Positions 15,742 to 23,250 of a DNA stretch of 38,123 nucleotides are shown in pieces. How positions within the stretch are numbered: position 1 is the first letter of the stretch; each line of letters starts with the position of its first letter. Source of the stretch: Christensenellaceae bacterium (GTDB lineage: Bacteria > Bacillota > Clostridia > Christensenellales > Aristaeellaceae); NCBI GenBank assembly GCA_022510815.1, contig JAFLST010000027.1, positions 1 through 38,123 of the forward strand, in the 5' to 3' direction. The notes below the pieces were generated by a model. That model was not told the origin of the DNA. It ran no database searches and saw nothing but the letters and a program-made list of their open reading frames with translations. A program made the position numbers and the translations under genes.

Positions 15742-16524
15742 ATGAGCATTTTATCTTTTGAAGAGCTTTCACCGCGCCTCGGCGCGTCCGTGTCCGCGTG
15801 GACGAGGCTGATGAATTACCTGCGCACCCACTATGTGATGGATGAGGTTTTCGACGGCAAGGATGAGCTGAAGTTTCGCCGGAGCGGCAAGACGCTGGTG
15901 ACGCTCTATCTGCATGAGGGCTATTTTGCCGTGATGCTCATCTTCGGCAGGAAGGAACGGGAAGCCTTCGAGGCCCAGCGTGAGGCATTTCCGCAGGCTG
16001 TCCGGGAAATCTACGACGCCAGCCGCACCTATCATGACGGCAAGTGGATGCTGTTCAACGTTTGCGATGAGTCTCTGATCGAGCCTCTGACGCGGCTGCT
16101 GACCATCAAGAAGAAGCCCAACCGCAAGCCGGAGAACCGCGAGGGCATGATTCTCAGCGTGTGCGGCAACCGCTGCGATCAGTGCCTGCTCTACCATCGC
16201 AACAGCGGAAATGGCGGCAACCTGCGCTTTCAGGAGGGAGACGCCCGCTGCTACCGGCGCTCCGATGAGCCTGCTCCCGACTATTCCGGCATGCATTGTC
16301 CCGGCTGCCGGGAGGACTGCGCGGTGTCCCGCTGCGCCCGGTCGAAGGGCTATGCAAGCTGCATTGAATGCGACTATGAGCAATGCGGCACCCGGGAGAG
16401 CAACTTTACCGAGCCGGGCAACATCAGCGTCGGCGTGTCCGCGGAGGATATCGAGCTGTTCGTGCTGCCCTACTGCGGGCGGGAGCGGTTCGACGATATG
16501 AAGCGCCGAGGCGAGGCACCCTGA
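15742..16524 (+). CDS. DUF3788-DUF3795 fusion protein
   Basis: A 260-residue protein of unknown function built from two parts. Residues about 1-125 match the DUF3788 pattern (AWTRLMNYLRTHY, LKFRRSGKTLVTLYLHEGYF, then an FGRKEREAFE motif). Residues about 138-235 form a cysteine-rich DUF3795-type region (CGNRCDQCLLYH, then CPGCREDCAVSRCARSKG and CIECDYEQC). The cysteines suggest a zinc or Fe-S site. The ATG at 15742 has GGAGG 6 bases upstream; the ATG at 15736 abuts that site. A second, stand-alone DUF3795 protein lies 1.1 kb further on the opposite strand. Confidence 0.8.
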   Translation: MSILSFEELSPRLGASVSAWTRLMNYLRTHYVMDEVFDGKDELKFRRSGKTLVTLYLHEGYFAVMLIFGRKEREAFEAQREAFPQAVREIYDASRTYHDGKWMLFNVCDESLIEPLTRLLTIKKKPNRKPENREGMILSVCGNRCDQCLLYHRNSGNGGNLRFQEGDARCYRRSDEPAPDYSGMHCPGCREDCAVSRCARSKGYASCIECDYEQCGTRESNFTEPGNISVGVSAEDIELFVLPYCGRERFDDMKRRGEAP

Positions 16525-16595
16525 CGGCTGTTCATGCTGTCTTCACACAGGCGTGGTATGCTCATGCCATCGACAGGATAAGGAAGGTTGACTGA

Positions 16596-17240
16596 ATGAA
16601 AACGCCGATTACCCGGCAGCTGATCCGCAATCATATGACCTATTCATGGTGGAAATATGCGCTGCTGATCGTCATCGCTGTCTTTGGATGGAATATCGTC
16701 TATACGGTGACGCGCTACCAGCCGCCGGAGGACAAGCGGATCGTCATGAACATCTATGTGGATGCCGATCAGCCCGCGCTGAACGAATACATGGCCCAGG
16801 TCAACGCGACGCTGATGCCCGAGATGGAAGAGATGACCACTGTGTACAACGCGCTTGACAGCATGTATGGCGACATGGTCTTCTCCGCCCATATTGCCGT
16901 GGCGGAGGGCGACGTCTACCTGATCAGCCGGGACTACTTCCAGCGGTATGCTTCCTCCGGCCTGTATCTTGCGCTGGAGGATCAGTCCGAGCTGGTTGCC
17001 GAGCTGGAGGAGGCGGGCGTGTCCCTCAGTCAGGGCTGGCGCCTGCTCAACGAGACCAGCGAGCGGCACCTGTACGGCATTCCCTGTGCCAATCTGCCGG
17101 GCATGGCCGCCTATGTGTATAACCCTGCCGACTGCTATCTGGCTGTGCTGGCCGCGAACGGCAACGACGAGAATGTCCTGCGGTTCCTGACCATCTTCGT
17201 TGGCGATTTGCTCCAGCCGGTCGAGACCGCCGAGGAATGA
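16596..17240 (+). CDS. Membrane-anchored extracytoplasmic protein of unknown function
   Basis: The family of this 214-residue protein is not recognised. A short charged N terminus is followed by one membrane segment (about residues 22-41) and an outer domain. The stretch GDVYLISRDYFQRYASSGLY resembles the ligand-cleft strands of solute-binding proteins, but the protein is too short for one. AGGAAGG lies upstream of the ATG, and an extended -10 (TGG-TATGCT, 16554-16562) without a clear -35 is seen before it. It is followed after 13 bases by the Dabb gene and is probably co-transcribed with it. Confidence 0.72.
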   Translation: MKTPITRQLIRNHMTYSWWKYALLIVIAVFGWNIVYTVTRYQPPEDKRIVMNIYVDADQPALNEYMAQVNATLMPEMEEMTTVYNALDSMYGDMVFSAHIAVAEGDVYLISRDYFQRYASSGLYLALEDQSELVAELEEAGVSLSQGWRLLNETSERHLYGIPCANLPGMAAYVYNPADCYLAVLAANGNDENVLRFLTIFVGDLLQPVETAEE

Positions 17241-17253
17241 GGAGGACGCAAGC

Positions 17254-17538
17254 ATGAAGCATCATATCCTCGTCAAGTGGAACGAGCACGCTCCGGATCA
17301 CGATCAGCTCCGCCGGGACATCGAGACGCTGTTTCAGGAGGTTCTCAAGGTGCCGGGCGTTCACCGGGTGGACGTACTGCCCAATGTGGTCGACCGCCCC
17401 AACCGTTATGACCTGCTGATCCTCCTGACCATGGACAGGGAGGCACTCGACGCCTACGACGGCTGCGCTCCGCACCATGCCTTCAAGGAGACCTATACGC
17501 CTTACATGGCGCAGAAGGCTATCTTCGACTGTGACTGA
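17254..17538 (+). CDS. Dabb (stress-responsive A/B barrel) family protein
   Basis: A 94-residue protein with the ferredoxin-like Dabb fold. It starts MKHHILVKWNEHA and continues with helix DQLRRDIETLFQEV, strand RYDLLILLTM and the closing LDAYDGCAPHHAFKETYTP, which fits the His-rich end of the family. Such proteins form dimeric barrels, and their functions vary from unknown to cyclisation enzymes. The ATG at 17254 follows GAGGAGG that overlaps the stop of the preceding gene, so the two are coupled. A strong terminator follows. Confidence 0.82.
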   Translation: MKHHILVKWNEHAPDHDQLRRDIETLFQEVLKVPGVHRVDVLPNVVDRPNRYDLLILLTMDREALDAYDGCAPHHAFKETYTPYMAQKAIFDCD

Positions 17539-17550
17539 CAATCTGCAAAG

Positions 17551-17581
17551 AAGACCTCCGGCAAAGCCGGAGGTCTTTTTA
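17551..17581 (+). terminator. Terminator after the Dabb gene
   Basis: A perfect 12-bp stem AAGACCTCCGGC / GCCGGAGGTCTT around AAA, followed by T. It sits between two convergent genes. Confidence 0.92.
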
Positions 17582-17953
17582 TCTTGTACCTGTCTGGATG
17601 AAGCGGATCAGCGCTTCCACGTCGTCGAAATCGTCATAGTCGCCGGTGATGCCGCTGCGGTGATAGACCACGCCGTGCTTCTCGTTGGCTTCGAGGCAGT
17701 CGAGCAGCGCCTCCTCGCCATAGCGCCGGACGAACAGGTTGAAGGCCTGCGGCTTGATCTTCGTCAGCAGGCCCTTCCGGCAGTCCTCCGCGCAGTCGTG
17801 GCAGCGGCGCAGGCCTTTCTCCAGCGAGCAGCGGCGGTTTTCACACCAGCTCTGACCGGGGCAATCCCCACTGTCGCAGCCGCCGCAGCGGTCGTTCTCC
17901 GAGCAAAGGCAGCAGGCCAGACCGCACCTTGCGATGCCCAGTTCACGCTTCAT
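17579..17953 (-). CDS. Cysteine-rich DUF3795 family protein
   Basis: A 124-residue protein with about 16 cysteines in its first 60 residues, in DUF3795-like order (CGLACCLCSENDRCGGC, then CPGQSWCENRRCSLEKGLRRC). The cysteines suggest metal or Fe-S binding; the function is unknown. The C-terminal half is a small helical region ending DDVEALIRFIQTG. The ATG at 17953 is preferred over an upstream TTG because GGGTGA lies 7 bases before it. It starts 7 bases after the stop of the GyrI-like gene, so they form one operon. Confidence 0.8.
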   Translation of the reverse strand: MKRELGIARCGLACCLCSENDRCGGCDSGDCPGQSWCENRRCSLEKGLRRCHDCAEDCRKGLLTKIKPQAFNLFVRRYGEEALLDCLEANEKHGVVYHRSGITGDYDDFDDVEALIRFIQTGTR

Positions 17954-17960
17954 GGCGCGT

Positions 17961-18455
17961 TCACCCTTCAATGGCGATGCCGTAGTCGAGGATGACCCGG
18001 CCTTCTTCGTCAGGCGTGGTGTAGCGCGGGCACTGGTAGCGCTCGAAGCACCAGTCGTCCTCCTTGCGGATCATGCCCTGCCGGGCCAGTTCCTCCAGAC
18101 AGCGGTTGTGTGTCTCGAAGCTGGTGAGCTCGGGGCTGTTCTCCTTGTCGCGGACCCAGCACACCGCGAAGCTCAGCGGCTCCACGTCGACGCTCTCGTA
18201 GCCCTCCGGCGCCTCCGTCGACGGCTCGAAGAACATGCCGATCCAGTACTCCAGATCGCCGTTCACAATCCGTTTCGCACCGATGTAGGAATCCTGATTG
18301 AGGGCTGCGCGGCCCTCCAGCTCGTCCAGCGGGCCGAACCAGCCGTTCTGCCACCACTGCCCCCACATCGCGCCAAAGTTCTCGCTGGCGGAATATTTCT
18401 TGCCGATGAAGCGCACCGCGGGGGTGTCCTCCCTGAGAATGCTGACGATCTCCAT
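17961..18455 (-). CDS. GyrI-like small-molecule-binding (AraC effector-binding domain) protein
   Basis: A 164-residue protein made only of a GyrI-like domain, without a DNA-binding part. It begins VSILREDTPAVRFIGKKY and contains LEYWIGMFFEPSTEAPEGYE and a final WCFERYQCPRY. These are typical strands of the family, which binds small hydrophobic or cationic molecules. Possible roles are sequestering or hydrolysing a toxic compound or acting as an effector-binding partner. AAGGAGGAG lies before the ATG. It leads an operon with the DUF3795 gene from a near-perfect promoter flanked by two similar sites, so tight control is likely. Confidence 0.85.
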   Translation of the reverse strand: MEIVSILREDTPAVRFIGKKYSASENFGAMWGQWWQNGWFGPLDELEGRAALNQDSYIGAKRIVNGDLEYWIGMFFEPSTEAPEGYESVDVEPLSFAVCWVRDKENSPELTSFETHNRCLEELARQGMIRKEDDWCFERYQCPRYTTPDEEGRVILDYGIAIEG

Positions 18456-18479
18456 GCTGCTCCTCCTTTGTCGACAATG

Positions 18480-18492
18480 CGACCATTTGTTC
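18480..18492 (-). repeat. Operator-like site 2, just past the transcription start of the GyrI-like operon
   Basis: CGACCATTTGTTC on the plus strand. It matches the site at 18537 in 11 of 13 bases, in direct orientation 57 bases away, and has imperfect two-fold symmetry (GANCA-NN-TGNTC). Confidence 0.5.
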
Positions 18493-18500
18493 TTGTTTCA

Positions 18501-18529
18501 ATTATAAGGCGAAGCGCGGCGATTGTCAA
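18501..18529 (-). promoter_or_regulatory. Consensus promoter of the GyrI-like operon
   Basis: On the minus strand TTGACA (18529-18524), 17 bases, TATAAT (18506-18501): a perfect sigma-A promoter, lying between the two operator-like sites. Confidence 0.9.
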
Positions 18530-18536
18530 CAGAAAA

Positions 18537-18549
18537 CGAACATTTGATC
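18537..18549 (-). repeat. Operator-like site 1, upstream of the -35 box
   Basis: CGAACATTTGATC on the plus strand, the partner of the site at 18480. It lies just past the maturase stop codon and, with flanking AACGA/TCGTT and a TTTTC run, could also act as a weak terminator for that gene. Confidence 0.45.
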
Positions 18550-18550
18550 G

Positions 18551-19906
18551 TTAATCTTTTTTGTGTTCCCGGGCATAGATCGCCATGGCGCACTCGAGGC
18601 GCTTGCGCTCCATCTGGCATTCCATGTCATAGGGCTGGGAGATGTCGCCGTGGAAGGCCTCGGCGTTGGCCGCGCAGCCGCCGGAGCAGTAGAATCTCGC
18701 CCAGCACTCGCGGCACTTCTCCTTGTGCAGCACGTCGTTGGCGGCGAACTTCTGCTGAATGTTCCGGTCAAAGCTGCCGTCCAGCACGCTGCCCATGCGG
18801 TAGCCCTCGCGGCCTACGAACTGGTGGCAGGGGTAGATGTCGCCGTCGGGGGTCACCGCGACATACTCGTTGCCCGCGCCGCAGCCGGTCAGACGCTTGC
18901 GCAGGCAGGGGCCGCCCTGCAGATCCACCATGAAGTGGAAGAAGTTGAACCACTCGCCGTTTGCGCGCCTGTCGAGATAGATCTGCGCCAGCCGGTCGTA
19001 CTCAGCCTTGATTTCCGGCAGATCCTCTTCCCGCAGCGCGTACTCGCAGTCGGGACTGGTGACCACCGGCTCCACGGAAAGCTGCTCAAAGCCCTCGTCG
19101 GCGAGGAACAGCACGTCGTTGCCAAAGTCCTTGTTGTAGCCCGTGAAGGTGCCGCGGATATAGTATTCCTTGTCGCCGCGCTTCTTCGCGAATTCCTTGG
19201 CCTTCTCGGCGATGATCGCGTAGCTGCCCTTGCCGTTGACTGTGGGGCGCATGCGGTCATGAACCTCGGGCCGGCCGTCGATGGAGATGACCACGTTGCC
19301 CATCTCCCGGTTCAGGAAGTCGATGATCTCATCGTTGAGCAGCACGCAGTTGGTGGTGGTGGTGAACTTGAAGCGCTTGTTCTTCTCCTTCTCGATGGAA
19401 CGGCCGTACTCCACCAGCCGCTTGATTACCGGGAAGTTCATCAGCGGTTCGCCGCCGAAGAAGTCGACCTCCAGATGCACGCGGTTGCCGCTGTGCTCGA
19501 CCAGCCAGTCCAGCGCAGCCTTGCCGACCTCGAAGGGCAGCAGCTTCCGCTCGCCCATGCAGAAATCGCCCGTCGCCGCGAAGCAATACTTGCAGCGCAG
19601 GTTGCAGTCATGGGCCGCGTGCAGGCACATCGCCTTGACCACGCCAGGCTCCTGAAGCTGCCTGACGTCGTCATAATTGTCCGGGGCGTTCAGCGCGCCG
19701 ATCTCCTCGAGCTGCCGGAGCTCCGTGATGACCTCGTCCAGCTCCTCCGCGGCGTACTTTTCCGACAGCTCAGCCTTGATCTCTTCCGCCGTTTTATCGT
19801 TCCACAGGGACAGCACGTCATAGGCCAGCTCGTCCACGGCATGTACCGCGCCGCTGCCAACATCCAGCAGCATCGGCTGTCCCACAGCCTTAAAAGTGTG
19901 TATCAT
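18551..19906 (-). CDS. scfB: SCIFF peptide maturase, radical SAM/SPASM enzyme
   Basis: A 451-residue radical SAM enzyme that should install thioether bridges in the SCIFF peptide encoded just upstream. An N-terminal peptide-recognition region (about residues 1-85) precedes the CNLRCKYC motif (Cys101, 105, 108) that binds the SAM-cleaving cluster. The C-terminal SPASM region has many cysteines (GCGAGNEYVAVTPDGDIYPC, then CRECWARFYCSGGC) for auxiliary clusters. The start at 19906 follows AAGGAGG; the frame is open further up without a ribosome site. The SCIFF precursor ends 186 bases upstream on the same strand. This pairing is nearly universal in Clostridia. Confidence 0.95.
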   Translation of the reverse strand: MIHTFKAVGQPMLLDVGSGAVHAVDELAYDVLSLWNDKTAEEIKAELSEKYAAEELDEVITELRQLEEIGALNAPDNYDDVRQLQEPGVVKAMCLHAAHDCNLRCKYCFAATGDFCMGERKLLPFEVGKAALDWLVEHSGNRVHLEVDFFGGEPLMNFPVIKRLVEYGRSIEKEKNKRFKFTTTTNCVLLNDEIIDFLNREMGNVVISIDGRPEVHDRMRPTVNGKGSYAIIAEKAKEFAKKRGDKEYYIRGTFTGYNKDFGNDVLFLADEGFEQLSVEPVVTSPDCEYALREEDLPEIKAEYDRLAQIYLDRRANGEWFNFFHFMVDLQGGPCLRKRLTGCGAGNEYVAVTPDGDIYPCHQFVGREGYRMGSVLDGSFDRNIQQKFAANDVLHKEKCRECWARFYCSGGCAANAEAFHGDISQPYDMECQMERKRLECAMAIYAREHKKD

Positions 19907-19953
19907 GGGTGTTCCTCCTTTGGTCAGGGTGGGCCGTCCTCCGACAACCCCTG

Positions 19954-19980
19954 CCAGAGAGCCATTGGGCCTCTGGGCTC
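19954..19980 (-). other. Alternative stems in the leader of the SCIFF maturase gene
   Basis: CCAGAG (19954-19959) can pair with CTCTGG (19971-19976), or GAGCC (19959-19963) with GGCTC (19976-19980), but not both at once. Whether this controls maturase expression is unknown. Confidence 0.25.
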
Positions 19981-20041
19981 CCTCCTTGCGACAGAGTACG
20001 CTGCCTTCTGGCAAAATACTTCCGCGTGAAAGAAAATCTAT

Positions 20042-20076
20042 AACATAAGAAAAGGGCAGAGCAAACCTCCGCCCTT
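20042..20076 (-). terminator. Terminator or attenuator after the SCIFF precursor gene
   Basis: On the minus strand AAGGGC and GAG pair with CTC and GCCCTT (20076-20052), followed by TTCTTATGTT. It is imperfect, so some transcripts may continue into the maturase gene. Confidence 0.6.
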
Positions 20077-20092
20077 GACAGGTGTACCGCTC

Positions 20093-20287
20093 TTACTTGA
20101 CAGTGCGGCGAACCTTGCCCTCATTGCCGTTCAGGACGTCCTTGTTCTCCTTGTTGGCGCAGGACTGATTAGCCACGGTGCAGCTGGTCTTGCAAGCGCT
20201 CTGGCAGGAAGCCTGACACTCGCCGCAGCCGCCATGGACGAGGGAATCCTTCAGGCAGGGGGACTGAATGGTTTCAATATGCTTCAT
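20093..20287 (-). CDS. scfA: SCIFF ribosomal peptide precursor (ranthipeptide), extended form
   Basis: A 64-residue precursor with the SCIFF core GGCGECQASCQSACKTSC then TVANQSC. The usual six cysteines are at 21, 24, 28, 32, 36 and 43. This one has a seventh, Cys11, in the leader part, and about 21 residues after the last core cysteine, where typical SCIFF peptides stop soon after it. The maturase gene follows on the same strand. In the family, cysteines become linked to other residues by thioethers; the final product here is unknown. The start follows GGAGG, and a good promoter lies upstream. The family assignment is firm; the meaning of the extension is open. Confidence 0.94.
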   Translation of the reverse strand: MKHIETIQSPCLKDSLVHGGCGECQASCQSACKTSCTVANQSCANKENKDVLNGNEGKVRRTVK

Positions 20288-20326
20288 TGGCTGGTTCCTC
20301 CGTTCGTGTTCTGGTCTACACAAGGC

Positions 20327-20356
20327 ATTATACACCATATGCCCCGGCAAAGTCAA
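20327..20356 (-). promoter_or_regulatory. Promoter of the SCIFF precursor gene
   Basis: On the minus strand TTGACT (20356-20351), 18 bases, TATAAT (20332-20327). Confidence 0.8.
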
Positions 20357-20376
20357 TATCAAGGACGCAGGCGGCG

Positions 20377-20967
20377 TTATTCATCCTCCAGCGTCAGCTC
20401 GTCATCCAGCTCCTCGCTCACCAGCGGACTGATCATGTCCTTCTCCGCGTTGGCCTCGTCGATGGGCCGCCACGCCTGACCGAACTGCGTGTCCCGGAAC
20501 AGCGCCGCCAGCCCGGTGATCTGCTTGAGCCGGAGAATCTCGTCCTTGCTCATCCCGAGATTCTTGGCGATCCACGCGTCGGAGCGGCCGATCTCGTGCA
20601 GCTCCTTAACGATGTTGCTCATCAGGTCGACGTTATGGCTCCCACGGGCGCGGTTGTGCCGGATCGTGCTGGCCATGCGGTGATCCAGCGGCTTGTTGAT
20701 GACCGACACGGGCAGCAGCCCGCCCTCGCGCTCGTAGATGTCCGGGTTTTCCAGCATCACGCGGTAACGGTGGAAGCCGTCGACGATGATGTACACGTCC
20801 TGCTTCTTCACATAGTAGCACACCACGGGCATGGTGTAGCCGTCCGCCTTGATGCTCTCATAGAGCAGCCTCATCTCTGGCGGCGCGACGGAATTGGGGT
20901 TGTAGGTATTCGGTTTGATCTTCTCGATCGGCACGGCAATCACGCCGTAAACAGGACTATTACTCAT
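20377..20967 (-). CDS. IbrB-like ParB-domain protein
   Basis: A 196-residue protein with an N-terminal ParB/sulfiredoxin-like domain: IKPNTYNPNSV, then IIVDGFHRYRV with the family G-x-HR motif (Gly64, His66, Arg67). A helix-turn-helix-like region follows (SDAWIAKNLGMSKDEILRLK, about residues 128-147), as in ParB-type proteins, with an acidic C-terminal tail. It overlaps the stop of the PAPS-reductase-like gene by 8 bases. This two-gene arrangement matches ibrB/ibrA, known in E. coli as activators of immunoglobulin-binding surface proteins. What the pair does outside enteric bacteria is not settled. Confidence 0.85.
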   Translation of the reverse strand: MSNSPVYGVIAVPIEKIKPNTYNPNSVAPPEMRLLYESIKADGYTMPVVCYYVKKQDVYIIVDGFHRYRVMLENPDIYEREGGLLPVSVINKPLDHRMASTIRHNRARGSHNVDLMSNIVKELHEIGRSDAWIAKNLGMSKDEILRLKQITGLAALFRDTQFGQAWRPIDEANAEKDMISPLVSEELDDELTLEDE

Positions 20968-22294
20968 TCAGCTCAAACTCCTCTATCTTGCCGTATTTTC
21001 TGCGGATGATCTCCACCCGCCTCTGCTGCTCGCGCGTCAGGCCGAAGCCCATGAAGCGGCAGGTATGGTCGTTTTTCAGGATGCAGTAGCACATGCGCTT
21101 CCAGCTCGGCACGTCCTTGGATGACCTGATGTCGTCCGTCTGATCGGGGATCGGGCCGATGAACACCACGCGGGACTTCTTCGCCAGCGTGTAGTTGGAA
21201 ACGCCGTTGCGCCGGATGTTGTATCCCCGGTCGATCAGCTCCTGAATGGTCTCCTCGTCCAGTCCGCCGCCGGTCTCATGCCAGAACTCAATGGATGTGC
21301 GGAATTTCTTGATGTAGTTGTCGCGCACCCGCGCGGGCAGGGTGTCCAGCAGGAACTTGGTGAAGCTCTCCCATGTATGTCCCTCCGGCAGGGTGATGTT
21401 GCGATAGCCCATGGCCTTGGTGCGCCCGTAGATCGCCGCGAAATTCGCGCCCCGCACGCGGCCCACCAGCTTGATCCACACGTCCGGGTCAATGACTCGG
21501 TACAGGTTCAGGCTGTCCTTGGAATAGTCGTTGAAGGGTGAGGCGACCCGCATCTGCCCGGCGTTCAGACCGGCCATGTAGTAGAGGTCGTAGAGGCGGT
21601 TGTAGTCGTATCCGAAGGCGAAGTTGGCGTGCCAGACGTCCTCGCAGGACCAGTCGTAGAGCGGCGAGGCGCAGTAGACGTCCTTGAACTGCTGGGTGAT
21701 CCAGCAGCTATCCTTATAGCAGTAGCGGCGGTTGAGAAATCCATTATACCGCCATAGCGATTCATCTGCGCGGATACCCAGCAGGCAGACGGTCTTTTTC
21801 CGGCCGTGGCTCAGGCGATACCAGCGGCTGAACTGCTTCGCCAGATCCTCTTGGTGCATCCGGTAGCGGTAGGTGGTGATGGGGTTGTTTTCCAGATTGA
21901 TCACATAGGGGTGGTTGGGCATGGGGCGCACCCACGCCTCCCTTTTGCTGTTATCCCAAGGATACCAGAACATCTCATAGCTGCTCAGCGCCGTGCGGGT
22001 AGCCATCGGCAGGCAGACCCAGTAGGGTTCCACCTCGCCCTTGATGCGCTCAAAGGTGCGCTCAATGTACTCCGTGGTCACGGTATACTGCGCCTCAAAG
22101 TCCTGATGAAACACGCCGATGCGCCGGTTGGGATAATGCCGCCGCTGGAAGTCCAGCACAAGGTTCAGCAGCAGACCGCTGTCCTTGCCGCCCGAAAAGG
22201 AAACATAGATATTGTCAAACTCCTGAAAGATAAATTCCAGTCTCTCCTGAAGCGCGGTATATACGTCCTGCTGCAGGTATTCCCGTTTCATCAT
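20960..22294 (-). CDS. IbrA-like PAPS-reductase family protein
   Basis: A 444-residue protein of the phosphoadenosine-phosphosulfate reductase superfamily with the ATP-pyrophosphatase loop SGGKDSG (residues 34-40). A DUF3440-like C-terminal part contains a cysteine/histidine group, MCYCILKNDHTC (Cys402, Cys404, His410, Cys412), that could bind a metal. The classical catalytic cysteine tail of true PAPS reductases is not seen, so sulfate assimilation is unlikely. The start at 22294 is chosen by homology and a GGTGAG site; longer starts at 22345 and 22363 are possible. It is the first gene of a coupled pair with the ParB-like gene. Confidence 0.85.
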   Translation of the reverse strand: MMKREYLQQDVYTALQERLEFIFQEFDNIYVSFSGGKDSGLLLNLVLDFQRRHYPNRRIGVFHQDFEAQYTVTTEYIERTFERIKGEVEPYWVCLPMATRTALSSYEMFWYPWDNSKREAWVRPMPNHPYVINLENNPITTYRYRMHQEDLAKQFSRWYRLSHGRKKTVCLLGIRADESLWRYNGFLNRRYCYKDSCWITQQFKDVYCASPLYDWSCEDVWHANFAFGYDYNRLYDLYYMAGLNAGQMRVASPFNDYSKDSLNLYRVIDPDVWIKLVGRVRGANFAAIYGRTKAMGYRNITLPEGHTWESFTKFLLDTLPARVRDNYIKKFRTSIEFWHETGGGLDEETIQELIDRGYNIRRNGVSNYTLAKKSRVVFIGPIPDQTDDIRSSKDVPSWKRMCYCILKNDHTCRFMGFGLTREQQRRVEIIRRKYGKIEEFELNE

Positions 22295-22335
22295 GCGTAT
22301 CTCACCATCCTTGAGAGCGTTCGTTGCATTGAACC

Positions 22336-22363
22336 ATTTTACCATATTTTTTCCAAAAAGCAA
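22336..22363 (-). promoter_or_regulatory. Promoter of the IbrA/IbrB-like pair
   Basis: On the minus strand TTGCTT (22363-22358), 16 bases, TAAAAT (22341-22336) with a TGG extension, within a very AT-rich stretch. Confidence 0.55.
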
Positions 22364-22429
22364 ATAAAATCAGAAAATTATATTTATTATTTTTTTATAG
22401 CAAAATTTAGAAAAGAATAAGGCCAAAAA

Positions 22430-22486
22430 CAAAAAAAGCGCCCCTTTGTCAGACGGCAAAGAATCATGCCTGACAAAGGGAACGCT
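22430..22486 (-). terminator. Terminator of the kinase-like/secreted protein operon
   Basis: On the minus strand an 11-bp stem CCCTTTGTCAG / CTGACAAAGGG, extended by AGCG / CGCT, is followed by seven T. Confidence 0.92.
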
Positions 22487-22507
22487 GTGAGAGCTGGCGT
22501 GTTTTGC

Positions 22508-23233
22508 TTATGGCTCGTTGGCGGCGGAATCCGGTTCGGGAGTCGGGGTGAGGAAGACCTCAAGGTGCTGGTATTCCTCCTCGTAGGTGCGGGTGTTCAT
22601 GCTGTAGACCTCATTGCTGTCCGCGTCCAGCGCCACGGCGGGCTCCGGGGTGACGGCCACTGGCGCGTCCTCACTGCCGGGCAGCGGGAACACCAGCGTC
22701 AGCTGCCGCCAGTCCACGCCGTCGCTGTACTGATTCGGGTAGTAGGCGTAATACACCCGCGGCGACGCGCCCTGCACGACGTTGACCGTATCCTCGATGA
22801 TCGTGTAGGGTTCGCTGAGGGTCTGCTGAACGAATTGCGTGGTTTCCGTCAGCGCGGTTTCCAGCGCGATGGCCGTGGGGCTGGACGCCTGAACGCACGC
22901 CGCCGCGATGGCCGCGAACCTGCCCGCGTCGCTGACCCGAAGCTGCAGGGTCTGCGGTCCGTCGGCGCTCAGCAGAAAGGTCAGCTCAACGCTCTCGGGA
23001 ATATCCGCGTTGTCCGCTGATGTGACACCCATGGTCGCGAAGGTCTCGTAGAACTCAAAGATCGAGTTGACCGCCGGCTGGCCTTGGACGGTCATGTTTC
23101 CGTTCACCCGCGAGATGTAGTCCCGGAGCTGCTCCTGTCCGGCCGTGGTCAGCTTGGGCCAGTTCATCTCCGCCAGCGCCGTCGCCGACGACATCATCAT
23201 CAGTGCAAGCAGCAGCGCTGCCAGCTTCCGCAT
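22508..23233 (-). CDS. Secreted protein of unknown function
   Basis: The family of this 241-residue protein is not recognised. An N-terminal signal peptide (about residues 1-21, ending ATALA-E) with no lipobox suggests export. The mature part is mostly polar and ends in a low-complexity acidic and proline-containing tail (VFLTPTPEPDSAANEP). GGGAGG lies before the ATG. It follows the cytidylate-kinase-like gene by 17 bases and shares its promoter and the terminator downstream, so the two are probably co-expressed for reasons that cannot be seen. Confidence 0.75.
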   Translation of the reverse strand: MRKLAALLLALMMMSSATALAEMNWPKLTTAGQEQLRDYISRVNGNMTVQGQPAVNSIFEFYETFATMGVTSADNADIPESVELTFLLSADGPQTLQLRVSDAGRFAAIAAACVQASSPTAIALETALTETTQFVQQTLSEPYTIIEDTVNVVQGASPRVYYAYYPNQYSDGVDWRQLTLVFPLPGSEDAPVAVTPEPAVALDADSNEVYSMNTRTYEEEYQHLEVFLTPTPEPDSAANEP

Positions 23234-23250
23234 TCAGTTGCCCTCCCGGT

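Noticed and set aside
16534-16562. Promoter before the membrane-anchored unknown gene
   Set aside because: Only the extended -10 (TGG-TATGCT) is convincing; the -35 position has no fair match, so it is mentioned under the gene but not called as a site.
18563-20029. A 488-codon plus-strand frame opposite the SCIFF maturase gene
   Set aside because: It mirrors the maturase gene, has no ribosome site and no recognisable domain. Similar shadows occur opposite the GH2, MATE and lysS genes.
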